A DNA stretch of 62,621 nucleotides from a bacterium BMS3Abin11 (GTDB taxonomy: Bacteria; Pseudomonadota; Gammaproteobacteria; BMS3Bbin11). The position numbers were made by a program, and so were the translations under genes. Below are positions 43,901-52,285 of this stretch, one piece after another; the first letter of the stretch is position 1; every line of letters begins with the position of its first letter. The stretch is from positions 1-62,621 of the forward strand of contig BDTD01000028.1 of assembly GCA_002897635.1 (NCBI GenBank). Reading direction: 5' to 3'. The notes under the pieces are model-generated. The model saw only the letters and a list, made by a program, of their open reading frames with translations. It did not search any database and was not told where the DNA came from.

Positions 43901-46864
43901 ACGCTATCACGACCTCAATATGGCCCGTATGGCGAGATACGTAATAAGCAATTCGCGGCGGAAAATTACTGGTTCTCCGGGCGACCCTATGACCCTGTTC
44001 TCAATGCGTATTATTTACGCGCACGCTATTACTTTCCTGATCTGAAGCGATTTGGTAGTCGTGACACCGTCTCCGGTGATATGACTGTGCCAAGAATGAT
44101 GAATCCTTATTTGTATGCATTAAATAATCCGGTCAATGCCAGTGATCCGGGAGGAACTATATTTCTGGAACTCGCAGCAACTGGAGTTATTGCGGTGCTT
44201 ACTGGCGGGGTAATCGTATACAAAGTCGCTCAGGCAATAGGTGGTGGTGCAGGTTTTTCGAGTGTACGAGATCGAGGAGTAGACAATTATCAGGCAGCAG
44301 ATGTTAAAGGTAGCACTGAACGACTCGGCCGTGCCGTCCGTGAGATCCAGTCACATGTTAATAATCTTGGTGGTACCAGCACGTTGTTTGACACAGGGCT
44401 GGCACCCAAAAATAAGGCGCTTGGTTTTGCTCTTACTGCGGCCGCGAGATTGGGTGTATCACCCATACCCGTGTCAAATACACCAGCGGATTTAGTGCTT
44501 AACTCGAATATTGTTGATGTGGCATCGCGGCCTGATCTCAGCGGTAGCCAGCAACTTGCGCAGAGTGCAGCGCATTTGTTAAATGAAGGAACAAATCAAT
44601 TGTCCACAGGACTGTTCGTCGGGCTAATGAATACTGGGGTGCTGCGGTCTTTGCCTGGCATGGCTAAAGATACCCTGAAAGGTGCGGGTAGCTTTATTGC
44701 ACGTACTGGCACTTACATAGGAACCTCCCTGAGTTCAGTTGTACGCCAGGCAGCACAGGCGGCGACTACGCCCGGAGCAAGGCAAGCGGCGCAAACAGCA
44801 GCAGCAACAGCAGCAGGCACAGCATTGAGTGGTGCCGGATCCTCTGCAAACGCGCAGGCAAATGAAGCTGCTGCCATTACGAAGGCAGCGGTCGATCGCT
44901 TTCGGGGTGAGGTGATCGCGCTGAAAAATCGCTGTACTGCACTGGACACACTACGCGCCGAGCGACGCACGAAACTTGAAGATGCGAAACGTCTGGCGAG
45001 TGAAATCAAAGCGGCGGTTTCAGATAGAAACAATGCTTCTGGCAGGTTTCTCCAATGTACCGGACTTAAACAGTATGCCGATAGATTAGTGGCCAGAGTG
45101 GCTGCCATTGCCCCAAAGGCTGCACAGGGAAACCAGGGGGCACGCTCACTTCTACAGCGTTGCAACAAGGAAAGCGACCTGGATAATGCTGCTAAGCTGC
45201 AGCGTTTAAGTGGATCATTAGCGAAAGAGGCAGCATCTGCCTACCAGCGACTTTCTGCTGTTTTAACCGGTCAACTGGCGCAAGAGCAGGACAAGGCGCG
45301 TGCAGATTTAGCTAAAATAGAAGCTGTTAAAGCCAAGTTGAATCTGGCAAAAGTTAAGTCGGTAACAGTGCGGAATTATCAGGATTCAGCCAGGGCCATT
45401 GCTGCCAGAGTAGGTGAGTTGAAGAGCAGTTGCAGTAATACCTATTCTTATCTGTCACAGGAGATCCGGAAAAGAGCAGGAATTACGGGTGATGCCGGGT
45501 TCAAGGCTTTGCTTGCAAAGCTGGCAGGGATAGAAGCGACAATCAATACCCGGGAGTATAACCCGAGTTTAGCCGGCAACGTTGATGCCCTGATCAATCA
45601 GGCTAATGATTTTATGGCTGAACTGCCGGGGAAAGAAGCTGCTCTTAACGAGTGTATTTCTTACGACGTCGTCTCCCCGTTGCTGCAGGCCCAGGTCCAG
45701 ATGGCACAAATAAAAAATGTCAGCTCGTGGGACAGTGAAATTGCCAGCCTGAGAGGGCAGTGCCGTACCCGGCTGGATGCTGCAAATGCCGCTGCGGATA
45801 AAGACCAGAAACCTGACACAGAGGGTACAGAATTTGAGCCGCCACGGGGCCAGGGCACAGACTGTAGTTTTCGTGGTAGAGATGGCAAGTGCATGGACGA
45901 TGTTATTGGTGGTACGCCTCGTGGTGTGGGCGTTGGCGGTACACCTGTCGTTGTAACCCCGACAGGAGGGGGCGCGGGGCAGCCACCTGAACAGGATTCG
46001 ACTACCGGCCAGTCAGGGACTGGAACCGCATTCGGCGACTACGGTACAGATCCGCGCGAGCGGGAGCGTCAGTCTAACCAGAGGGCCGAAAACCAGGCCG
46101 ATATTAACCGCGCACAAGGGAGGATGGGGCCAGATGGCCGACCACTGCCTGGTGGTGGTCGTCCCGGTTCTGATATTGCTACATCGTTTGGCACACCAAC
46201 CTTACCTGATGACCCAGTGATTAATGAGCCTGCACCTACAGCAGGTCAAGCACCTTCAGAAACCAGCGACAACACCATAGCCGGTACCGGGAAGCCCCAG
46301 GCAGGCGGGTCAGGCGGCACTGCTGGCAGGCAATCATCCTCAGGAATGATCCCTGGTACCAACAGATCCGGCAAGCCTGCCGCCAGATCCGGTAAGCCTA
46401 CATCGACGAGGCGGGCTGGTGGCAGTAATTCTGCCGCCTGTCGGTCAGCATTCAACGCTTTGTTAACGCATACAAGACAGGCCGCTTCGGTGATCAGTAA
46501 GGGTTGTGGGCAATTCGTTTCCTTTCAAAAAAGAAGCTACAGTTTATTATCTGCTTATGAAAAATCCTGTGGTAGAGCAGCCAAAGGAAAGGATATTTTA
46601 CTTAGGCAGGTCACTCAAATGAAGAAACTTTGCCGCAGTGCAGGGAGTAGCTCGGGTGGCAAGCCAGTTAAACCGAGAAAGCCAGTTAAACCGAGAAAAC
46701 CAGTTAAACCACGCAGACTAGCACCTCCCCCGGTTGTTAAATGTGGCAAAGATCAGAAGAAAGTGAAAAGTGGAAATACCTACACCTGTAGTGATTTACC
46801 ATGTCCAAAAGGTCGGCCAAGAATGTTCGCGGGCTGGGGTTGTGGGAGCTTGTATGGTAACTAG
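40991..46864 (+). CDS. Giant YD-repeat/RHS-type exported protein with unusual C-terminus
   Basis: 1957 residues. Signal peptide (about 13-36, MIRGSLFLSVMYGLSLIYGI). An N-terminal RHS-type domain (VDVGGVASITLPSRALLLEQ...AIKRVYRSD) is followed by many YD repeats (about 150-990, such as YQYDPNGNLSEE), which form a beta-shell in RHS and Tc toxins. The RHS core-associated motif (NAYYLRARYYFPDLKRFGSR, LYALNNPVNASDPGG) lies near 1010-1055. The last 900 residues are not a typical toxin domain: a hydrophobic segment (about 1057-1085), Ala-rich helical coiled-coil region with scattered cysteines (about 1295-1600), Gly/Pro/Ser low-complexity (1600-1815), a Cys-rich end with three KPVKPR repeats. No immunity gene follows. 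Likely surface or secreted. Confidence 0.85.
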   Translation: MNRMRKSRQLFKMIRGSLFLSVMYGLSLIYGISNASILSDVESRPLISPGFYDMYPGKVDVGGVASITLPSRALLLEQNDISIRGIGSPIAIKRVYRSDRKNNGPFSDGWAIAGLPSLLPGEDNIVLITAYGILVFAKNKAGEFSGDNGLTIQRESTGYLLQAVDRSQIRFSKTGQITSKQDANKNRISFSYDNDRLVEIVDNGSSRYLRISYNKAGKISDIQDNSGRRINYKYNNNGLLNEVILPGLEKISYRYEAGKLTVVSHRGRSELNIRYDEPDIGVIRRVDYGNEQWLEFKTLANRNGLSVEIKDSRNNLFQQSFSEEKDGIKVVSSGQNGWRAEYLFTTGFKLREARLADGYSLSKQYDKLGRLTSVQDNRGRNIVLGYKGKSLAPVSVKDRQAGDLNIQYDENSNIQSIKKNNRHISYQYSKAGKILSVSVNKKKLASYRYDKSGNKIEDKRENYLPIRTAYDSLGRLESERSDYRHERLFRYDRSDRISRISSGKEGWISFDFSSDALLKSIVSARGNKISYQYDNYERPVSTILPDGTRYKRQYSYDGARQIVDTLFPDGKKTKLTRDQLYRPLEFIDSMGNRYQYEWTRGGQPKKIVFSDKSYVVNSYDKTGRLVKSRYSDGTEETYRYKGTRLSQMTTADFKLGYHYQQGNINPVGYTDNKTGIKIAVEYSENNKLKSINIPKVGKIQYQYNRHGQMESVTDTRGRKFVYLYNKGGQVSQIIYPNKVKQAVSVNKATGNIDSIEVSSQSSVLLKRKYSYQGNQFIAGYEDENDSSVKYKYSANDELIEATYRAAKDKENIRYQYDPNGNLSEEESNGRVTRYQYNGIGNLSSKDDKKFRYDQRGNLIEIDSLGQKTIFRYSIANKLTEVVLPDGEKKEYRYDPLGRLVYIKHRDKITRILWNGDHRLLEVDGEGKINKIFIYGQGVDRLLAIIENGSAQYFHQDINSSTILVTDEKGSTLSRPQYGPYGEIRNKQFAAENYWFSGRPYDPVLNAYYLRARYYFPDLKRFGSRDTVSGDMTVPRMMNPYLYALNNPVNASDPGGTIFLELAATGVIAVLTGGVIVYKVAQAIGGGAGFSSVRDRGVDNYQAADVKGSTERLGRAVREIQSHVNNLGGTSTLFDTGLAPKNKALGFALTAAARLGVSPIPVSNTPADLVLNSNIVDVASRPDLSGSQQLAQSAAHLLNEGTNQLSTGLFVGLMNTGVLRSLPGMAKDTLKGAGSFIARTGTYIGTSLSSVVRQAAQAATTPGARQAAQTAAATAAGTALSGAGSSANAQANEAAAITKAAVDRFRGEVIALKNRCTALDTLRAERRTKLEDAKRLASEIKAAVSDRNNASGRFLQCTGLKQYADRLVARVAAIAPKAAQGNQGARSLLQRCNKESDLDNAAKLQRLSGSLAKEAASAYQRLSAVLTGQLAQEQDKARADLAKIEAVKAKLNLAKVKSVTVRNYQDSARAIAARVGELKSSCSNTYSYLSQEIRKRAGITGDAGFKALLAKLAGIEATINTREYNPSLAGNVDALINQANDFMAELPGKEAALNECISYDVVSPLLQAQVQMAQIKNVSSWDSEIASLRGQCRTRLDAANAAADKDQKPDTEGTEFEPPRGQGTDCSFRGRDGKCMDDVIGGTPRGVGVGGTPVVVTPTGGGAGQPPEQDSTTGQSGTGTAFGDYGTDPRERERQSNQRAENQADINRAQGRMGPDGRPLPGGGRPGSDIATSFGTPTLPDDPVINEPAPTAGQAPSETSDNTIAGTGKPQAGGSGGTAGRQSSSGMIPGTNRSGKPAARSGKPTSTRRAGGSNSAACRSAFNALLTHTRQAASVISKGCGQFVSFQKRSYSLLSAYEKSCGRAAKGKDILLRQVTQMKKLCRSAGSSSGGKPVKPRKPVKPRKPVKPRRLAPPPVVKCGKDQKKVKSGNTYTCSDLPCPKGRPRMFAGWGCGSLYGN
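46661..46714 (+). repeat. Three 18-bp tandem repeats encoding KPVKPR
   Basis: Units at 46661-46678, 46679-46696 and 46697-46714. The first two are identical; the third has changed at a few bases. They give a basic Pro-rich stretch near the C-terminus of the YD-repeat protein. Copy number could vary by slippage. Confidence 0.9.
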
Positions 46865-46932
46865 AGCCCAGTCAGAAACTCTTACGCAATTGAAATCAAA
46901 CAATTATGTATGGAGTGAACTGAGGAAGAACA

Positions 46933-48381
46933 GTGAATTTTGTGGTATCTAAAATGTATGCTCGAAAAAGGTACTCTAAAATTGGCCAATCTATATTGGC
47001 GGTTGGCGTGGCGTGTACTTTTGGCTTTTCTACACCAGCCTGGGCCGAAATGATCCTGGATCTGGAACAGGCTATCGCTCTGGTTTTGAAACAGAACCGC
47101 TCTGTCAGGCAGTCCTCAGACCGTCTCGGGCTGGATGCGAATTCTATCGTAGCCGTGCAGTCAGATTTCAAAACTCAAATCTCTCCAGACGCCATTATTG
47201 GCGTACAGAATGGCAAGGATGCCAGCAGTTACGGTTTTAAGGTTGTACGCCGGTTTTATAATGGAACAGAACTGGTAACACGCATCGCCAATGAAAAATT
47301 TGGCAGTGATGACGGGCGTAGCAACCGTGTTTCAGTTGAATGGCGGCAGCCACTGTTGGCGAATGCCGGCAGGCTGGTAAACGAGGAACCGCTTGTACGG
47401 GCGCAGCAAAGCAGCCTCAGCAACCGGCGCTCATATGAGTTGACGCGTGTCAGTGTGGTTCTGCAAGTGATATCGCTGTACTACGAAATGATACGTTTAC
47501 AGCAGCAAACGCGTGCGGATAAAAAAACCATTGATCGATTGACTGCCTTATTTAAGGCGAGCAAGGCAAAAGAATCGCTGGGGTGGACGACGCGCGTGGA
47601 TACCTTACGTGTTGAATTACAGCTGAGTGAGGCGCGGAGTCGGCAGAATAGCAATCAGGATCTGCTCCGCAGTGCTGCACGGCAATTTTCTGAGATCCTG
47701 GCTATGCCACTGAATACGACGTTTAAGCTAAAACCCCCGCCTACATTTGAGCTGGAAATTACAGATGAGAAGCTTGCGATTAAGACGGCCCTGAAGAACC
47801 GCCTCGATTTTGCCCAGGTGCTACAGGATTTTGAGGATGCAAACCGTGGCGTAAAAATTGCTAAAAAGCGACTAAAACCCGCACTGCAACTGGTTACAAG
47901 GTACACCCGGGCTGATGATTTTGTGTTTTTCGATAATAGCCTGGGGAGCAATAATCGCTGGTCCTTGCAGCTTACCAGCAATACTGATTTTCACCGGCGT
48001 AGGGAAAAAGCAGAATTCCGAAACGCCAGCATTGAAGAGGATGCTGCCTCACAGGCGATTGAAATTGCGCGTCAGTCCATTATCCGTGAGGTGCGTGATC
48101 GACTGACCAGTTATCGTTTAAATCGACGTAATTTAACATTGGCTGAAAGCAGTTATGATCGGGCGGAATCACGTTTGAAACTGGCCCGGCGCCTGTTTGA
48201 TATAGGCCGCGAAACACAGTTTACCGTCAGTGATGCTGAGGAGGCATTTTTGCAGACTGAGAACCAGCTGCTGCTCAATCAGGCACGGGTTTCGGTCTCA
48301 GGCTATCAGGCGCTGGAGGCTATGGGGCTGTTGATAGAAACCCCGAAGGAGTTAAGGCCGGATGTCTATCCGCGCATATAA
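46933..48381 (+). CDS. TolC-family outer-membrane channel, exporter 2
   Basis: 482 residues. GTG start supported by AGGAAG seven bases upstream; ATG 46954 is an alternative. Signal peptide (ILAVGVACTFGFSTPAWA, to about 38). Mature protein has the OEP pattern: LDLEQAIALVLKQNRSVRQS at the start and RLFDIGRETQFTVSDAEEAF near the end. Similar in plan to the TolC at 29707 (for example SVEWRQPLLANAG versus QYTRPLFSDPERSG), so the two exporters look like paralogues. Overlaps the next adaptor by 20 bp. 68 bp after the YD-repeat gene. Confidence 0.88.
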   Translation: MNFVVSKMYARKRYSKIGQSILAVGVACTFGFSTPAWAEMILDLEQAIALVLKQNRSVRQSSDRLGLDANSIVAVQSDFKTQISPDAIIGVQNGKDASSYGFKVVRRFYNGTELVTRIANEKFGSDDGRSNRVSVEWRQPLLANAGRLVNEEPLVRAQQSSLSNRRSYELTRVSVVLQVISLYYEMIRLQQQTRADKKTIDRLTALFKASKAKESLGWTTRVDTLRVELQLSEARSRQNSNQDLLRSAARQFSEILAMPLNTTFKLKPPPTFELEITDEKLAIKTALKNRLDFAQVLQDFEDANRGVKIAKKRLKPALQLVTRYTRADDFVFFDNSLGSNNRWSLQLTSNTDFHRRREKAEFRNASIEEDAASQAIEIARQSIIREVRDRLTSYRLNRRNLTLAESSYDRAESRLKLARRLFDIGRETQFTVSDAEEAFLQTENQLLLNQARVSVSGYQALEAMGLLIETPKELRPDVYPRI

Positions 48382-49606
48382 ACTGCTTAGAATCGCGCTG
48401 GTTACTGTCGTCTTGACAGCCCTTGTTCTGTTGATGCTGACAGTCGATATCAGGGTCAGCACTTCGACGGCAATGGCAAAGCCTGTGGTGATGGTCGAGA
48501 CAGGTCCACTGGAAGTCTGGTCAAATTATTCAGGTGAGATCAATTCACAGCGCGTCACCGTTATTATGTCTAAAATGCTTGGTAGATCGACAATTACCGA
48601 GCTGGAAGAAGAAGGCAAGCAAGTTGAAAAAGGCGATGTGCTGGCTCGTTTTGATTCTGCAGAAATAGAGCAAACCATCATTAAGCTTGAGCGTGAGCAT
48701 ACTCTGGCCAGCACCAGTCTGGATAGCCTGATCAATGCTAAAATTCCGATGGAACTCGAAGAGCTTTCGTCAAAAATGCTGGAGCTCAAAGGACGTTTAT
48801 CATATGAACAGGCCTATCTGGCAGACAGCAGACGCCTACTGAAAGAAAAAATTGTCTCACCGCAGGAAGTACAGAAGCAGCAAAGTAAAGTTGATCAGCT
48901 CCGAGTAAATTATAAATCTGTCAGTAAGCGTCATCAGCTGACCATTGATCACCTCAACCCGCTGGCGATAAAACAGGCAACAGCCAAAGTCAGTGCAGCT
49001 GAACAGGAACTGGAAATAGCAAAAAGACAGCTGTCTAATTCAGTTATTTATGCGCCCGCCAGAGGGGTGGTTGTATATAACCCGCTGTATTTTGGAAATG
49101 AATACCGTTCTATCCGGGTGGGTGATCCAGTGTATGCAAATCAGCGATTCATGGTTTTACCGGATATGCAGTTACTGAAAGTAAATTTTTATATTCCGGA
49201 GTCAGAGCTTTCCCGGGTGGGTGACGGCCAGGATGTTCTGGTACGGCCTGTCTCTAATAGTGAAACCCGATTATTGGGAAAGATCACGCATATCGGTACA
49301 GCAGCACAAAAACTGCCCGGCAAGCCTCAGTGGCAACGCTACTTCCAGGTTACTGTGTCGATAGAGCAAAGTGAAAACGAAGTGCGTCCCGGCATGTCTG
49401 TCGTGGTACACGTACGTTCCTATAACAATCAGAATGCAATAAGGATTCCCCGGCGGGTCGTTAACTGGGATGGAAAATTACCTTTTGTTTATCTTGAACA
49501 GAACGGAGAGAAGCAGAAAAAAGATATCACACTGGGACAGGCGAATACTGAATACATAGAAGTCATCGGTGGCCTGGTGCCTGGTGACAAGGTGTTTGTA
49601 GAATGA
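48362..49606 (+). CDS. HlyD-family adaptor, exporter 2
   Basis: 414 residues. N-terminal membrane helix (about 7-29, RIALVTVVLTALVLLMLTVD). Lipoyl half near EEEGKQVEKGDVLARFDSAE, long coiled-coil (about 95-225), second half near VIYAPARGVVVYNPL, barrel with FYIPESELSRVGDGQDVLVR. The fit to exporter 1's adaptor is clear in layout. It links the ABC permease to the TolC channel. ATGA overlap with the ATPase gene. Confidence 0.88.
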   Translation: MSIRAYKLLRIALVTVVLTALVLLMLTVDIRVSTSTAMAKPVVMVETGPLEVWSNYSGEINSQRVTVIMSKMLGRSTITELEEEGKQVEKGDVLARFDSAEIEQTIIKLEREHTLASTSLDSLINAKIPMELEELSSKMLELKGRLSYEQAYLADSRRLLKEKIVSPQEVQKQQSKVDQLRVNYKSVSKRHQLTIDHLNPLAIKQATAKVSAAEQELEIAKRQLSNSVIYAPARGVVVYNPLYFGNEYRSIRVGDPVYANQRFMVLPDMQLLKVNFYIPESELSRVGDGQDVLVRPVSNSETRLLGKITHIGTAAQKLPGKPQWQRYFQVTVSIEQSENEVRPGMSVVVHVRSYNNQNAIRIPRRVVNWDGKLPFVYLEQNGEKQKKDITLGQANTEYIEVIGGLVPGDKVFVE

Positions 49607-50295
49607 ATCCGGTTGAGATGAAGGAGAGCACCGTACTCGAACTTTCAGGGGTGAATAGAGACTTCCCTACTTCATCCGGTTGTGTGCAGGCGTTGAAGCG
49701 GGCTTCCCTTAAGGTAGAGAAGAATGAGTTTATCGCTTTAACAGGCCCTTCAGGATCAGGGAAATCCACATTGTTGAATATTGCTGCTTTGCTGGACACG
49801 CCTACCCGCGGGGGGCGGGTTTTTCTGGGTAAAGATACGGAAGGATTGCATGATGGCGAATTAGCCGACATGAGAAAAGATTCTGTCGGCATGATATTTC
49901 AAAGCTATCATTTATTACCGCACCGGACAGTGCTGGAAAATATACTGTTCCGGTTCAGGTATCTTAAAACACCCGCTGTTCAGGCAAGAAAACTCGCCAT
50001 GGAAGCGATAGAACTGACGGGTTTAAACGACATCATGCATCGTGCAGCCTATTTGCTGTCAGGCGGTGAAATGCAGCGAGCAGCCATTGCCCGTTCTATT
50101 GTTAACCGTCCGGCTTTACTGGTTGCCGATGAGCCGACAGGGAATCTTGACAGAAAATCCACGGAAGGTGTGATGAAGTGCCTGTCAAACCTGAATGAAT
50201 TAGGAACAACCATACTTATGGTGACGCACAATGAAGGCATATTAAATTATTGTACGCGACATATATATTGTAAGGACGGTTATATAGAAGGTTGA
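49603..50295 (+). CDS. MacB/LolD-type ABC ATPase, exporter 2
   Basis: 230 residues. Walker A GPSGSGKST near 46, Q-loop MIFQSYHL near 99, signature LSGGEMQRAAIARSI near 149, Walker B LLVADEPTGNLD near 170, H-loop MVTHNEGI near 206, all present. It overlaps the permease start by 4 bp and follows the adaptor by 4-bp overlap, a compact operon. Substrate not inferable from the ATPase itself. Confidence 0.92.
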   Translation: MNPVEMKESTVLELSGVNRDFPTSSGCVQALKRASLKVEKNEFIALTGPSGSGKSTLLNIAALLDTPTRGGRVFLGKDTEGLHDGELADMRKDSVGMIFQSYHLLPHRTVLENILFRFRYLKTPAVQARKLAMEAIELTGLNDIMHRAAYLLSGGEMQRAAIARSIVNRPALLVADEPTGNLDRKSTEGVMKCLSNLNELGTTILMVTHNEGILNYCTRHIYCKDGYIEG

Positions 50296-51500
50296 ACATG
50301 CTGTATATACCACCAACAATTCTCGACGTCGTTCTGGGTATTCGATCAGATATCGGCCGCTTCCTTATGTCGCTTGGAGCCATAGCTGTCGGCATGTTCT
50401 CACTGGTTATGCTGATTGCTATTACCCGGGGGCTTGATCATCAGGCCGAATCCCTGATTCGTTCACTCGGTGTCAATGTCATCGGTGTGATTAGCCAGCC
50501 ACAGCAGAAAAGCAGCAGTGGTGTTCGAGTCGGTACGGAAACAAGTCGGACGATTGCGGCAGCTTTCCCGGGGATCTCTGTTTCCAATGTGCGCGTGTCA
50601 TCGGCTTCTACCCTCGGAACGGTACAAAAAGTGGAAATTATAGCAACTGATGAGAATTTCCTGGATATACGTCAGTGGGATCTGGTTTCCGGACGTTTCC
50701 TTGACGCTGCGGATCTTCGTTTAAGAGAACGGGTTGCCATCATCAGTGAACAACTGGCCAGTTCATGGGCATGGTCTATCAATAGCATCATTATCCTTGG
50801 TCAGAGTACTTTTAGAGTGGTGGGAATCGTACGCGCGAACACGGGAAATCAGGAAAATATGAATGGCATTGACCAGCATCTATACGGAAACAATATGGTG
50901 ATCGTGCCGATCACACTGCAGCCATACTGGAGTGATCAGTACCTGCAGAATGTCGATGCATTAGACGCCATATATCTCAAGGTCGGTAGCCGTCAGTCAT
51001 TCCCTGTCATCCTGAAAGGCATCAAGCAGATTCTTGATGACCCCGTGTACGATCAAAGCTCAATTACTCTGCTTTCTCCGGACAAACTGGTGGCAGGCAC
51101 ACGCACGTTGCAGAATACGTTAAATATTACTTTGGGATTTTTGGTTGTGCTATCCGTTGGTTTAGGCGGTATGACGATGGTGGGCCTGATGGTGGCGAAT
51201 GTAAGAGAGCGTCGCGCGGAGATCGGCTTGCGGCGGGCGATGGGCGCAAAGAAATGGCAGATTCAGTTTCTGTTTGTCATTGAGTCAATCGTTGTTTCAC
51301 TCTCTGCGCTGGCTGTCGGTTTGCTCATCAGTGCGGGTATTTTATTTATGATCGGTAACCGACTGCCTGTGCCAGTTGTTATCAGTTATTCAGTGTTAGG
51401 CATCCCCGTTATTGTGTCCCTTGCCTCCGGGCTGGTGGCATCCATCTGGCCGGCCTTGCTGGCAAGCAGAATCGAACCTTGTATAGCCCTAAGGCATTAA
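50292..51500 (+). CDS. MacB-type ABC permease, exporter 2
   Basis: 402 residues. N-terminal helix (about 18-42, LMSLGAIAVGMFSLVMLIAI), periplasmic core (about 45-265), then three helices in the FtsX block (about 283-310, 330-355, 370-395) with the ATPase-contact segment VRERRAEIGLRRAMGAKKWQI. It ends the 23-kb cluster; a purine-rich repeat follows and then the convergent LON-domain gene. Confidence 0.9.
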   Translation: MNMLYIPPTILDVVLGIRSDIGRFLMSLGAIAVGMFSLVMLIAITRGLDHQAESLIRSLGVNVIGVISQPQQKSSSGVRVGTETSRTIAAAFPGISVSNVRVSSASTLGTVQKVEIIATDENFLDIRQWDLVSGRFLDAADLRLRERVAIISEQLASSWAWSINSIIILGQSTFRVVGIVRANTGNQENMNGIDQHLYGNNMVIVPITLQPYWSDQYLQNVDALDAIYLKVGSRQSFPVILKGIKQILDDPVYDQSSITLLSPDKLVAGTRTLQNTLNITLGFLVVLSVGLGGMTMVGLMVANVRERRAEIGLRRAMGAKKWQIQFLFVIESIVVSLSALAVGLLISAGILFMIGNRLPVPVVISYSVLGIPVIVSLASGLVASIWPALLASRIEPCIALRH

Positions 51501-51512
51501 GGTCTTAAAAGC

Positions 51513-51549
51513 AGAGGAAAGAGGAAAGGTTAAAGAGGAAAGATAAAAA
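51513..51549. repeat. AGAGGAAA purine-rich repeat after exporter 2
   Basis: AGCAGAGGAAAGAGGAAAGG followed by TTAAAGAGGAAAGAT, close to the run at 15212-15249. A complementary TTTCCTTTCCTTTGC run lies at 51570-51584, so the region may fold as a hairpin between convergent genes. Confidence 0.45.
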
Positions 51550-51584
51550 AGAGGACTACGATTTCGATTTTCCTTTCCTTTGCT

Positions 51585-52223
51585 TTAGTTGACCTTATGG
51601 TTCCCCACCGGCCAGTTATCGAGTGCGGCCTGTTCCAGCAATTCGATCAGACGATCCACTCTGGACTCTACATCGGATGCTTCCAGAAGGGATTGTTTCT
51701 GGGTAGAGCTGAAAGGACAGTGCATGGCCAGTGCAGTAACTAGTTCAGACATGCTTGCTTCGAGTATGGGTCCGAGATGGGAGTTTTCTTCCGGCATTGG
51801 CAGATATAACGAGGCAGCATTCAGTAATCTCCTGTGTTTATCGTTATTGCCCTCCCTGATTATATTCCCCGAAGGCAGATAATCAACTTCCGCAGTACGA
51901 TAGAGGTATCTGTCATCATGCTCCTGAACAATATCAAATCGACACAGACCGCGCAGGGTTACCAGCATTCGTCCATCATTAGTGTCTTCATGGTGGGTGA
52001 TTTTGCCGGTGCAGCCGGTCATGTAGACCGGTGGGTCAGATTGACAGGACTGGTTCGTTGAAGGCTGTATCATGCCGATGATGCCGTCTCCCTGCAGAGC
52101 ATCCCTGAACATGTGCAGGTAACGTTGCTCAAAGATATGCAGTGGAAGTATGCCGCCCGGTAATAGTAGAACCCCCGGTAACGGGAAAAGCGGTATATTT
52201 CTTGGTAGTCTGATATCGTTCAT
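51585..52223 (-). CDS. LON N-terminal-domain protein (peptidase substrate-binding-like)
   Basis: 212 residues. The start (NIPLFPLPGVLLLPGGILPL followed by HIFEQRYLHMF) is the LON substrate-binding domain, with the second conserved block GCTGKITHHEDTNDGRMLVTL. There is no AAA+ or protease part, as in many stand-alone proteins of the family found in gammaproteobacteria. Role unknown. Convergent with exporter 2 and divergent from the YjbQ gene 62 bp away. Confidence 0.88.
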   Translation of the reverse strand: MNDIRLPRNIPLFPLPGVLLLPGGILPLHIFEQRYLHMFRDALQGDGIIGMIQPSTNQSCQSDPPVYMTGCTGKITHHEDTNDGRMLVTLRGLCRFDIVQEHDDRYLYRTAEVDYLPSGNIIREGNNDKHRRLLNAASLYLPMPEENSHLGPILEASMSELVTALAMHCPFSSTQKQSLLEASDVESRVDRLIELLEQAALDNWPVGNHKVN

Positions 52224-52285
52224 AGCAGAACCCGTGTGGTTAAGTATTTTCTATAATTCTAGCAGACCGGTGGTTAGTAAGATAA

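Noticed and set aside
40991-46864. Classical RHS polymorphic toxin with immunity protein
   Set aside because: No recognisable toxin domain just after the core motif and no small downstream immunity gene; the next gene is TolC.
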